Shown here piece by piece: positions 35,758-45,989 of a stretch of DNA of 64,000 nucleotides. The position numbers and the translations under genes were made by a program. This DNA is from Hyalella azteca (taxonomy: Eukaryota; Arthropoda; Malacostraca; Amphipoda; Hyalellidae), in the NCBI RefSeq assembly GCF_000764305.2, contig NW_025936416.1, positions 124,001-188,000 on the forward strand, in the 5' to 3' direction. The stretch's first letter is position 1, and every line of letters starts with the position of its first letter. Below the pieces are notes generated by a model. That model searched no databases. It was not told the DNA's origin and was given only the letters and a program-made list of their open reading frames with translations.

Positions 35758-36084
35758 GTTACACACAAGACCTAATTAAGACTTGACACCGATGATCAAG
35801 TGTTAAGGCTCTGGACATAACCCCAGCAGGTAAACTCTTGCGTGATCAATTTATCATCTGTACCGGTATCATTAGTATGAATTTCGAGTTATCACATTGA
35901 GGATTATTGCCAATGAACTCTTCAAGTGAATTAATTCTCTTTAAAAGCTAAGATTTGTGAAAAATCTATGTCTACAAGAGCAATAGGACCAGTTTTTTGC
36001 CCGAGATACCATATTCCCAAAATTTAGTTTATTGAATTTGTGTTATATATGTGCTTAAATCGCAATTTAACTGCGTATACAAAA

Positions 36085-36250
36085 AAATATTAATAAAATT
36101 CACAATACTTTCATTAAAAACGTTTTGGTGTCAAGCCCCTCCTTCAGTTCAAAAACTTTCTGAAAGAACTATAATCAATGGAACGATAAGTTTACACGGA
36201 CGAGATATGAACACGAAAAGACGGAAAATGAATAACAGTAAAACCTGTCA
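36085..36250 (+). repeat. Dispersed repeat, partial copy 3
   Basis: AAAATTCACAATACTTTC, AAACGTTTTGGTGTC and CCTTCAGTTC correspond to the left part of the copies at 18.5 and 30.7 kb. A fragment in the opposite orientation lies at 51581-51637. Confidence 0.6.
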
Positions 36251-36653
36251 ATTAATCACTTCTAAGCCTGCAGTGGTTTCTATAGTAAGGGTCATTGAAT
36301 ATACTAGCAGCATTACAGTTCAATATCATGGCATGTATATCGCATAGCAATTAATAACGTACGGTCCTAATAACAGTTTCCTCTCAGTCAATTTGTTCAG
36401 TGAACTGAATATCATTTCAGTAAAGCTATTGAGTCAACTGAAATGAGACATCATTTACCACAGGAAGCAGCTCGACTTTTGCTAAATATTAGAGCAACCT
36501 GAGTGATTATAAAACCCACAATTCCAAGGCAATTACGTTTCTTTTGCTTATTTATGCCTATGATAGATTCGACTTGCAATGGTTCTAGTACATAATAAGG
36601 AAGACATGAATTCCACGGCATGACTCAAAATCGGTTAGATTTGATCTATTCAT

Positions 36654-36878
36654 TTATTTTTTCTGACTTTTCACGCACATGAACTCAAATTGACCTAAGA
36701 CGTTCGGTCCATGGAGGCCTCCAATCTGGGACGTTGCAAAAAATTCTAATGCTATCAACAGTTCACGCATGGGATTCTTGGTCGACAGTGCGAACATTTT
36801 GGCCAAGCAAGACTCATCACCGTGGCTGTTAAAACCTCCGTAGGCATTAAAATGCGCTTCGAAGCTAAGTCGGGCCAT
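36654..36878 (-). CDS. Candidate frame, unidentified
   Basis: A 74-codon frame beginning MARLSFEAHFNAYGGFNSHG and containing a hydrophobic LLIALEFFATSQIGGLHG segment. It sits in a GC-elevated island (36.65-37.12 kb). An oppositely oriented frame begins 6 bases beyond its start, so the island could hold a divergent pair or the relic of one element. No splice sites are clearly required. No family is recognised. Confidence 0.25.
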   Translation of the reverse strand: MARLSFEAHFNAYGGFNSHGDESCLAKMFALSTKNPMRELLIALEFFATSQIGGLHGPNVLGQFEFMCVKSQKK

Positions 36879-36883
36879 GTATC

Positions 36884-37081
36884 ATGATTAGGACGGCGCC
36901 ATGGTCTGCAAGACAATATGATGCCGGCGAGAGGTTGCAATGCTCAATAAACCGAGTGAGATGGCACGCTGAGACTTCTTATGATTTGAACGAACAAGTA
37001 ATAGAAAACATCCCGGAAGAGCCGCCAAACAGTGATTTCCTCGAATTTTCTGCACCTGCTTTCGCCTACAGAGGGTTTTAG
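36884..37081 (+). CDS. Candidate frame, unidentified
   Basis: A 65-codon frame from an ATG to TAG, ending in LNEQVIENIPEEPPNSDFLE followed by FSAPAFAYRGF. The second half has good codon balance and an acidic, Pro-rich composition. It is the divergent neighbour of the 36654-36878 frame. It may be a small gene, an exon or a transposon relic. Confidence 0.27.
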   Translation: MIRTAPWSARQYDAGERLQCSINRVRWHAETSYDLNEQVIENIPEEPPNSDFLEFSAPAFAYRGF

Positions 37082-37115
37082 GTCTAGGTGTTGTATCAGT
37101 AAAATTGGCTTTCAT

Positions 37116-38472
37116 CTACACTCAGAGAAGCGAACGGCCGTTGTTCGAATAGCGATGCAGGTTTTGCCTTTGTTTAGATCATCCTGACTCAGTTTTGCAT
37201 ATCCTGACCAAGTTTGGCTACTTCTACTATCTGCTTGTATTGTGGATACGAAAATATCACTATTACATTATGTTCCAATAATTTTTCTCATTTTACCATA
37301 TGCGTTATTGCAATCATAAACATTCAAGTGACTCGTGCAGTTATTATCGTCGTGTATGTTACGATCCACTCTATCAAGAAGTGATTGACGTAAAACAAAC
37401 ATTTTATAATAAAGCTATTCGACAAACGCTTTGCCGTAGATCGGTTTCTTAATTCTAGATATATTCTTGAAAACTTGCGTTTGATGCTGAGATGTTTGGG
37501 ATTTAATTTGTACAATGATCGCTGTGATGGATTATTCTTTGAGAAATTTAATTATTGGACTGGATACAGCGGAGAGACGACTAGGAAATTCACTTTGCAC
37601 TTACGCCTTCCCAAATAATCTTGCTACAGACATAAGCGATGAGCTCGCAAAAATGTCTATGTAATATAAATAACGCAGATTACAGAGGGACGCTGTAAAA
37701 CAGAACTCCTCGCCCTACAGCAGATAACCCGCCAAGGTCGCCTGGGAAAGGGTATTATTCTAACCAAGTCTCCTCCGTTGTCAGAGACACTGCCTGGCTT
37801 GTAATGCAAATTGAACAAGTGGGATGATAAGCCATGCCCTCTTGGCTAGTTCAAATATACGTTTATGAATAACAGACGCGCATGCTTCTAATGTTCTGAC
37901 CGAGCAGCAATCAATGCATGCAGGAGCAAGATCACCTGCGCTAATTTAATTTACGGCTGCGCTTTATACAGGCGCTTTTACTTTGAGTGCGACTATATTT
38001 GCCTTAAGTAATGTATAATGCCGCGACGTGGATGTTTTCTACCGCCACAAACGAATAGCCAGTTGAGAACAAGATAACAGTTATGCTTCGAAAGTGCTTG
38101 AGCTACACTCCACGATGGGGTTGTTGGCCGCTGCGTTGTTTTTTCGAGAAGCTTTAAATCTTCGGAGCTGGAAGTCATAAAACCAGAATATACGTCCACA
38201 AAAATCGAAGCCCGAACATGTATTCTTTGTATGGGCTCATCGAAATTTGGGTTATTTCAAAAGGCTGGATCCATTCAGGAACAAAAAAGCTTACCTCAAT
38301 AACCCTAACAAAGTTTAAGGTATAATAGAGACTTTGCGACAGACTCGCTATAGTTGGGGTTAGGTTTTTCGGGGTCTGCTCGATCGCAAGCAACGACTAG
38401 TCAGAGTCGCCTTGCCGACTTTATAGTCTCCTGAGAGTATGGCAGGAGTGGGCTTGGCCAAGCCTATCCAGC
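37116..38472. other. Mixed stretch with short GC-richer islands
   Basis: 37680-37830 is GC-richer and open in two plus-strand frames (about 43 codons each). 37993-38199 (-) holds a 68-codon frame. None is strong enough for a gene call. Confidence 0.35.
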
Positions 38473-38664
38473 CTATAAACTGCCGAAAGGCGTGCCGTTA
38501 AAGCCCACAGCGGAAGGCAGTGGGCAGAAGCCTCCTACAGGTGCATGGGCGAGCATGTATTCACCTGCATAATTAAGGGGGCCTCTACCCTCCAGAAAGA
38601 CTTCCATATTTGCTAACGGATCTTTCTGTAACTTCACACATATATGTAAAACCGAAATACACAC
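38473..38664 (-). CDS. Candidate frame in GC-rich island, unidentified
   Basis: A frame of about 63 codons whose last 50 residues look protein-like: NMEVFLEGRGPLNYAGEYML then AHAPVGGFCPLPSAVGFN. An acceptor-like GTTACAG precedes the GC-rich portion, and a donor-like GCAG|GTGAAT occurs inside it. After the TAG, another frame stays open for about 40 codons towards 38370, which could mean a frameshift. No family is recognised. Confidence 0.25.
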   Translation of the reverse strand: MCISVLHICVKLQKDPLANMEVFLEGRGPLNYAGEYMLAHAPVGGFCPLPSAVGFNGTPFGSL

Positions 38665-38749
38665 AGATTTTGTTCGTATGATTTTTCGGAAAAATTAATA
38701 GAAAACGTTAAATTCATAGAAAACGGACAAAAAAGGGGGTACTTTAAAA

Positions 38750-39052
38750 ATCTATCTCCTCCTACAGTTTTTAAGCTGCAGCATTGAAAGATACGCCATT
38801 CGATTTTTAAAGATCATACCAATCGAGTAACGAAGCCAATTTTTTATTTTTGCCTTAGTTTTTTTACACGCATTTTCCCGTTTTCTTCTCACTTTCTTCT
38901 CATTTTCTTCAGATTTTCCCCCCTCCCCCCATTTTGAATCCAATCTATGCACAAATCTGAAAAAAGACTTTGTTACTCGATAGGTATGGTCTTTACAAAT
39001 CGAATTGTATATGTCTCATCGATGTAGCTTCAAAACTCTAGGAGGAGATAGG
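38750..39052. mobile_element. Fold-back element with arms of about 85 bp
   Basis: The left arm 38750-38834 (TCTATCTCCTCCTA..AATCGAGTAACGAAG) is the inverted, diverged counterpart of the right arm 38967-39052. Shared blocks include TATCTCCTCCTA, ATTCGATTT.TAAAGA and TATCGAGTAAC-like sequence. The centre is pyrimidine-rich, including a C-run near 38920-38931. It has no coding capacity, so it is probably a MITE or snap-back element unrelated to families 1 and 2. Confidence 0.8.
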
Positions 39053-39298
39053 TTTGCCGTGACAATAAGTGTGAATGTTCAGGAGAGCGAGACAAAGTCC
39101 CTCGCGCATCGCAATAGGCACTCAATGCAGCAAGGATACAAAAATAAACGTTACTGGAGCTTAATTCCAGTCAAGGATGGTGGGAGAGACTGCATGCACA
39201 CCTCCTCATACGACGCCAGGCAGGTAACTAAGGTGAACCTCAAGCAGACACTCTATTTAAAGGGCTCGCAGCGAATATCCTCCCATTCTATTTGTTAA
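39005..39298 (+). CDS. Candidate frame overlapping the fold-back arm, unidentified
   Basis: 97 open codons. The first 15 are in the right arm of the fold-back element. The rest includes WSLIPVKDGGRDCMHTSS and TKVNLKQTLYLKGSQR, which look protein-like and GC-richer. The start codon used here is inside the element, so if the rest is coding it would begin differently. No family is recognised. Confidence 0.22.
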   Translation: MYMSHRCSFKTLGGDRFAVTISVNVQESETKSLAHRNRHSMQQGYKNKRYWSLIPVKDGGRDCMHTSSYDARQVTKVNLKQTLYLKGSQRISSHSIC

Positions 39299-39862
39299 TG
39301 AACTCTCCCACCCCCTCCCTTTCAAGATCTGTCGTGAACTCATAAATCAACATACAGAGATGGTAATGGTACCATTGCATAGGGCAGAATGTCAGCTTTA
39401 AGATGAGACTAAAAACCGGAAAAGCCAAATCCGAAAACTTTAGGGTAGACGCCCCCTTTAAATATATGCCACTATGCAGTCGGTGCCTGTTCGCATGCGT
39501 GCGTAAGCACTTGTTTGCATTGTTATTCGTCAGCAATCGTTCTAGATTGCTTAAATTTACAATTTAAACAATAACATGAACTTTATATTTACTGTTATTC
39601 ATTTTCAATACTCTAATGCAAGAGAGTCAAGTAAATGTTCAATTCGAATTTAATAGAGTATCACTGGTACTATGATGGCGGCCTTGTGTCAACTTGTATC
39701 ATTGTCAGTCATATTGTGTAGAATGTTAACCTTAAGGAAAATAAATTTTCTTCTTTATGTACCTCCATTACTCTTTTATTTCGCCTCAAAACTGCTCAAT
39801 CGGTTCTGCCCCACCCTGTATAATGGTGGGTATTAAATATTTTATATGTCTCGCAAAAAATT
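39299..39862. other. Gene-free stretch
   Basis: 39.70-39.82 kb contains AAGGAAAATAAATTTTC and a CCACCCTGTATAATGG motif, of the kind often found at ends of decayed DNA transposons. No inverted partner was found. Confidence 0.4.
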
Positions 39863-40078
39863 TTGGACAGCGAACAGAATAAAGTAACTATATATGAAGT
39901 ACAAAACTGTAAAGCATGGACTACGTTTTGTCATCGATGTCGTATGAACCAGCGAACGAAGTTTGCATTAATTTGTTCAAAAAATAGCGAAGTGCCATTG
40001 TATACATACCCTGCGATGAGTCATGCCCAACAGGCACAATCGCCATTGAATGAAACTATCTTAATTTACCGACGAAGG
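39863..40078 (+). CDS. Candidate exon ending at a strong donor, unidentified
   Basis: An open frame of 72 codons that ends exactly where a strong donor lies (CGAAG|GTAAGA, 40079). The TAA of the frame is created by that donor. Residues include a CKAWTTFCHRCR cluster and SHAQQAQSPLNETILIYR. An AG at TTTTGGACAG (about 39870) could be the acceptor. The coincidence of open frame and donor supports an exon, but no partner exon or family is identified. Confidence 0.33.
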
Positions 40079-40509
40079 TAAGAATAATGTGTAAAGCACT
40101 GCAGTATCACGTTGTAATAGAGTATCCAAATTTTGAAGACCTATTGTGTCTAAAGCGAAGGTACATTGTGTAATGCCTGTCGTCTTGAGAGGCGCTGCCA
40201 TCACTGTATCAAGAAGTGCCATCCCAACATTAAATACCAGAGTATTTAATTATAACTTGTCGACCTGAATACAAAAGTGAACGTTCATAAGTTGTTGGTT
40301 CCGCCAATTAACAACTTAAATATTAATTATTTGTGTTTTGATAATGATTTAAAAGAGACACTGATTTTTTTGCAGTCCTTCGAACAGCTTCTGATTTTTA
40401 GATATGATAAATAAGAAATATAGGCATCTTTTAGTCGAAAAATCATTTGTGTCATATAAACAAATAAATTATCTAACTGTAACCTAGTAGTAAACTCAAA
40501 AATTTTTAA

Positions 40510-40740
40510 AGTATCGTATCATATGACAACAAACGTGCGCGTGCACATACATCGACGCGATTTTATGAGCGGGAGATGGTCATGTTTCGCTCAAAATACC
40601 AACGTCTGACGAGAGCCATCGTGAGAAAGCTTTGCCAGCTGCTCTTTTCGGTCATATTAAAAGCAGATTTGGCCCATCGGGCAAGGAACTCCCGAAAAAT
40701 GTCTCTTAATGGCAGCGGAAAGCAGCCGATGGCCGATTAA
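40510..40740 (+). CDS. Candidate basic frame, unidentified
   Basis: 76 open codons, with an internal ATG at 40576. The segment reads MVMFRSKYQRLTRAIVRKLC and is Arg/Lys-rich. It lies in a GC-elevated island (40.54-40.83 kb). A pyrimidine-rich acceptor (TTTTCATCTCAG) follows near 40757. Length is near chance. Confidence 0.18.
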   Translation, partial: SIVSYDNKRARAHTSTRFYEREMVMFRSKYQRLTRAIVRKLCQLLFSVILKADLAHRARNSRKMSLNGSGKQPMAD

Positions 40741-40830
40741 CACCATTTTCATCTCAGAGGCGACGCTATAGGCTGCGGGGCGACCCAAAATGGAACCAGA
40801 ATTTAGACCGGGTTGCCCAAAATATAGTTC

Positions 40831-42628
40831 GTTGCATCAAGACATTCTTCGGTAGGTTTAGTAAAACAACCTTAGCCGCCATGTATACTGAATCAATGCA
40901 CTTCTTCTGTATCTTTTTGCTCTCTCTCACTTACTGACTTCACCATAACAAATTTACTGGCCGAACTTCACGCCAATTTACTGCAAATTCAACAGATTGA
41001 GTTAAATGTATATACTTGAATATGCTATGTTAGAACACTATAGTTATACGTTTGCACTCTCTAATCGCACTGATTTTTTATTGACTTTACAAAATTCCAG
41101 ACTTTTCACAGGAAAACTTTAGTACAAGATGCATAAGCAGATTCAAATTGAAATGTAAGCAGATTCAAATTCAAGTGGAATTTCAAGTGAGGACTGCGCA
41201 TGACACAGCACCTACATTTCGTTTCACGGCAACAGAATCAAGCTAAAAACTAGCGAACTACTAGGGAAATTGACGTTATTGTTTGTTTCGAATTTTGGGT
41301 AGAGAATAGTACTCGTCATCCATTTTTACACTGTGCATTTCATTTGACCAGCCGATCGTGGAATTCTTGCCTGTGGTTTACTATCCAGAAAGGCCATTAA
41401 AGTTGTTACTTTGAAGCCCTAAAGTCGTATTCTAATTGCCGATCTGAATTTGTCGCGTGCTTTATTGCGGCATTCTCGACGATATTGTGATCACATTAAT
41501 TTTTTAACATACCTGAAGGTAAATACATTACGTCAATGTTGTTCGATGCCTATTGAATATTTATCAGTTATTGGGCATGATCAGCTAATTCGTGCTTAAA
41601 TAAGTCACAAATTAATTTGTTTATTGTATTTTTACTAGGATGCACTGTAGAAAATTTTAAATTACACAATTACGAACTAGTTTCGATTACCACTAAAGGG
41701 CTCCGCTCACTTAATTGTATCATAACATCTAGTTTGAAATTATTTATCAAGTTAGGCTCCAACTTTTTCTCTCGAGTTTGTTGATCAGATCAATATTTTA
41801 TTTAATTAAATTACAAAAAAATTTTGACAAACCATACTACTGCACTTGGTTTACCATAGGAATTCAAGCAACGCCAGGTCCAAACCTGCAGCGCAACTTA
41901 GTTCTCCGCAACACAAAAGACTGACAGAAAAAATATTTCAGTATTCTGCACCAGGTCCCATAGTTCGCTCATTGACGCGTACATATTCATTTATCATCGA
42001 TTACTATGGCCGGAGGTGTCAGCTGTACGCATTATTCACGTGCTTCGCAATCTAAAGAGTCAATAAACTCTCGAAATTATAGCGCCTAGGCTCATGAACA
42101 ATGACTAATGCTGCGTACAGATGAAAAAAAGGATTCGGAGATTATAATATTAGAATTGAAAGGCAACTAGTTCTGCGCGAGTAGGAGGGAGATCCAAAAG
42201 ATTATAACAGATCAGAAGAGACGACTCAATTTTAAATTTTGTTGGAAGAGCATCGCCAATTACGATATTTTCAACATTTGAAGAAGTTTTAAAAGATATA
42301 GAATCATAAGTTAATCTAACACACACAACAATGCATCAACTCTAACCAGTCAAAAAATTTATTTTTTTTTGCAGTTAGAATTCAAAAATACCGGATTAGA
42401 ATGTTTTTTTTCCTAGGAACGTCGTTGCATTTGATTTCATGACACAATTTTCAAGGAGCAATTGAATCTTTTGCGTCAGCTATAAGAAGCCTTGACGACT
42501 AAGAAATTATCTCTGTAAATTCACCTGCAGTGAACTCAACGGCTTGTGGCTTCCTTGATCGAATTTCCACTGACGGATTTGAAGAGCAGGATTGCAGCTC
42601 GGATTAATCCCGAGCGTCCTAATACCCT
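40831..42628. other. Gene-free stretch
   Basis: No supported gene or repeat. Confidence 0.5.
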
Positions 42629-42946
42629 TCAGCGATGCGGAAAAAACAACAGCGTACAATAGTGCCATCCAATAAATCTCGCTTCAGACTGACTTCTCCG
42701 ACACCTTGTCTCCAAACTGGTAAGAAAATTACACCTACGCCCCATAGTGATTAGCCAGAGTTGGTCGCCTGCTGTAATTTTTTTAGCCAAGCTCGCGAGC
42801 TTTTCTCTCGACTTTTGGTCACTGCGAAGACTTTTTGCTGTTAACGTCCTTGCAATGCACGATTCTTTCCAGTTGTCATATCCAAAATACTGAGTTTTAT
42901 GCTTCCGCAGTTCTAGTTTATGCATTGTACATTTATAAATATACAT
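42629..42946 (-). CDS. Candidate frame, 105 codons, basic, unidentified
   Basis: A long frame for this window, rich in Lys, Arg and Ser. It includes KHKTQYFGYDNWKESCIART and SDQKSREKLASLAKKITAGD. It looks compositionally like real protein, possibly nuclear. An acceptor-like AAACTAG precedes the GC-richer part (about 42921). A CpG-rich ACGCGTG repeat lies 90 bases upstream of the frame. No domain is recognised. Confidence 0.33.
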   Translation of the reverse strand: MYIYKCTMHKLELRKHKTQYFGYDNWKESCIARTLTAKSLRSDQKSREKLASLAKKITAGDQLWLITMGRRCNFLTSLETRCRRSQSEARFIGWHYCTLLFFPHR

Positions 42947-43035
42947 TCATTAGAACCGGTAGATATTGATAATACTTTAGATATTTGAACGATTAAAGAA
43001 ATACGACGTAAATTGCACATCTCGAGACGTGAGTT

Positions 43036-43145
43036 GCACGCGTGGTGCCTAGTAGACACGCGTGTAGCCTGATGCTCACACACGCACGCGTGGTGCCTAG
43101 TAGACACGCGTGGTGCCTGATGCTCACACACGCGTGGTGCCTGAT
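43036..43145. repeat. CpG-rich ACGCGTG tandem repeat
   Basis: Two units of about 48 bp (GCACGCGTGGTGCCTAGTAG, ACACGCGTG..GCCTGATGCT, CACACAC) plus a partial third, giving five ACGCGTG sites. The composition is very unlike its AT-rich flanks. It lies upstream of the minus-strand frame at 42629-42946. Confidence 0.93.
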
Positions 43146-43690
43146 TTACTCCATTCCTTCATGCCGGAATTGAAAGACTGCAGAGCATCTAAAGCAGCCT
43201 TAAAGAATGCAAGCTTCTCAGAACTATGGGCGCTGCTCGCATGCCTCTGTGGAAGCGCCTGGAAATTTATCTTGGTTTCGGTCCAGTTGAGCTTACGCGG
43301 TAATTAATTAATGGACTGACTTGTGGCACGACCGAGAAACCAAATGACGGATGAACAAAATTAATATCGAGATAGCCTTAAGACGTGCGCGATCGATCAT
43401 AGCAGTAACCTTTGAACACTCTAATCAAAATTGCTGCTGTCAATTTGGGGTTTATACTGGTTTCTGGGTTAAAATATCCGCGCATATATGGCATTATGCG
43501 GGATAGATTTATGGGCTTATATGCTTTGGGACGTAAAATCCCTTAAATCAGCTCCCTGGGTTCATTATATTAATAACTTTATATCATGAGTGAACTATAA
43601 AATGAATTCCATATGATAATCATTATTTTAAAATAATTCATCTAATTTTAGAAAATTACTTCTGAAATTGGAGGGATATTAAATTATTTT
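43146..43690. other. Gene-free stretch
   Basis: Contains a perfect ATTATTTTAAAATAAT palindrome (43622-43637). No supported gene. Confidence 0.5.
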
Positions 43691-43789
43691 ATACTATACT
43701 CTACTATACTATACTATACTATACTATACAATACTATACAATACAATACTATACTATTGGTACTATACTTTACTATACTATACTATACT
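43691..43789. repeat. (ATACT)n pentanucleotide repeat
   Basis: About 18 units with ATACA variants and one interruption (TTGGT). Confidence 0.95.
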
Positions 43790-45934
43790 TCATATTTCTA
43801 CTGCAAACGTTTGGGTAATCAGATCACAAATTCAATATTGCAGGGATAATGAATTGGACGAATAAGTTTTTACGGAGGAGAAATAACCATAAATAGTGAA
43901 ACAGGAGGCAAAATAACTTAAAAACCAATTTATTAATAACTGCATTTGTATACAAATGATTATGGTTTTTTGGGCAGGATTTTCGATCCAAAATATGCTA
44001 AACTAGAAAATTAATCGCAGAAATGATGTAGGCTAGTTTCGTAACAAATTTCACAATAATTTTTAATTTATTGGTTCAAATTAGCGTCTCCTTAAGCCTG
44101 CAGTTTATTATCCACATCAATATTATTATTCCTGCTCTGGCAGATTCTCGTTAAGAAAAGAACTCGACTCATCAATTCTCGAGGCAAAATATGAAGGGAG
44201 CAAGCGAGCTGTAAAAAACAACTCGTGCCAGGCCCTAATAAATGGCTTCGTAGATAAAAAATCATCTTTAAAAGGAATGCTAATTTATTTGAAGGCAGTC
44301 ACTGGTAATTTAGCAATGTGCTTCCTAGGCAAAATACGAAATTCAAAACAATCTGCAAAGAACTTCACAAAACTCATCGGCTTCAGGTTTTTCTGACGAC
44401 GAGGCTAATTTGAGAATCATTCAGTGAATCAGAATAATTTAATTGATGAATGAGGTACCACCAAATTTATACGTGCATTTCTTACGGGAATTAACGTCCA
44501 TGCTTGTCACTCTGATCCATCGATATGAAATTCTGAGAGGTTAATATTTTGAGGTGAAAATGGATGAAAATCTATCATCGTTCATAAATGGAACTTGCTT
44601 CTAGCGCAATCAAAGAACCAATTTATGGGTTTTGGAGCCAGCTATATAGCCATGTGTCATGGAAGTGAAGCATGGGAGTAGCTATGCCAGAACACATGAT
44701 TCGTTGCGCGTTTTTAATGCTCATATTTGTGAGCGAATATCGAATTTATAAGTGTTTGGAAATATAAATTCAACCACGCTGGCTTACGGAACACACCTTA
44801 GTTTACGTATCTTCGGAAAATTATTGTAAGGTAGTTGTATTGTAATTATATTGTAATGGTGATGGAAAGCTTGAGGACTGATTCGAATATACACATGTTA
44901 ATTAAATAGGGGCGCTAACATTAGTTTTCATTCTGAAACAATACAATGAAACACTAAATTATAAATGCATTTATTAAATCATTTTCATCAGATTTGGACG
45001 TAAATGGTGAATTTATTTGGATTCGTTATTGCTGAATCAAACTGGCATTTTTTAATCTAATAGGTAATATGAATGTATGGGCATTGAAGCAATGTAAAGT
45101 AAAAAAAGTTATATTAGTCCTGCATATATGTGTGTGTCGGCATAGTCCATAAATGGACTATAAGTCGACATAATACACGTCTGTGCAGGAATGTCTATTC
45201 CCGATTTTCTGCTTCGTCTCTGCAGTTCGGTTTTGGAAAAAATAATTGTTTTCCAGTAAATTGCGACACGAATTGCCATTGAAAATTAAGAAACCTAAGT
45301 TCAAAGTTTTGCTACTAATTGATAATTAATATTGTAACTCTGGAAAATAATCACCATCGACTATTTTGATTTTTCGATTATAAAACTGAAATTTTTTTGA
45401 AACTATTTTTAAGCTATACATTCCATTTATGTTCAATTTTTTGCTGGTAGGCAAATTGTGAGCAACCAAATTTATGAGCAAAAAAATCAAAATCACATGT
45501 CATGCTTATAATGTTACATAATGCCGCACTATTCCACCACGTGCATAAATAATTTAATTACCCGTTATATCCGGACAAAATAGCTAATAAGGTTCTGGTT
45601 CAAATAGCTAATATAGATTCACTAATAGCTAATATAGATTCCAGGTTTCAACCACACGAAAAAACTTTCTAAAAATACATAATAGACTGATGTCTTCTAG
45701 ATATTGATTTTGAAAATATTTATTTGTAACTAGAGCTACACTCACTAATTTTATTGTTATGTTTTCTGATTCATCGGGCCCTCTCATCGTTATAATGCAT
45801 GAATAATATATTATTAACCATAACGCTTAGAAATCTCTCCATTAATTGAGGGAGCCCAACTGTGCATTCCGTTGTATCTATTCTTTTCAGCGCATTTTCT
45901 CATTTATGAAAAAAATGCACTATTGTGCTCGCCA
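43790..45934. other. Gene-free stretch
   Basis: AT-rich. A triplicated AATAGCTAATATAGATTC segment lies near 45596-45640. Confidence 0.5.
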
Positions 45935-45989
45935 TGTCCGTCTGTCCGTCCGTCTGTCCGTCTGTCTATCCGTCTGTCTGCCCGTCCGT
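45935..45989. repeat. (GTCC/GTCT)n microsatellite
   Basis: Interrupted tetranucleotide repeat, 13-14 units. Confidence 0.95.
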
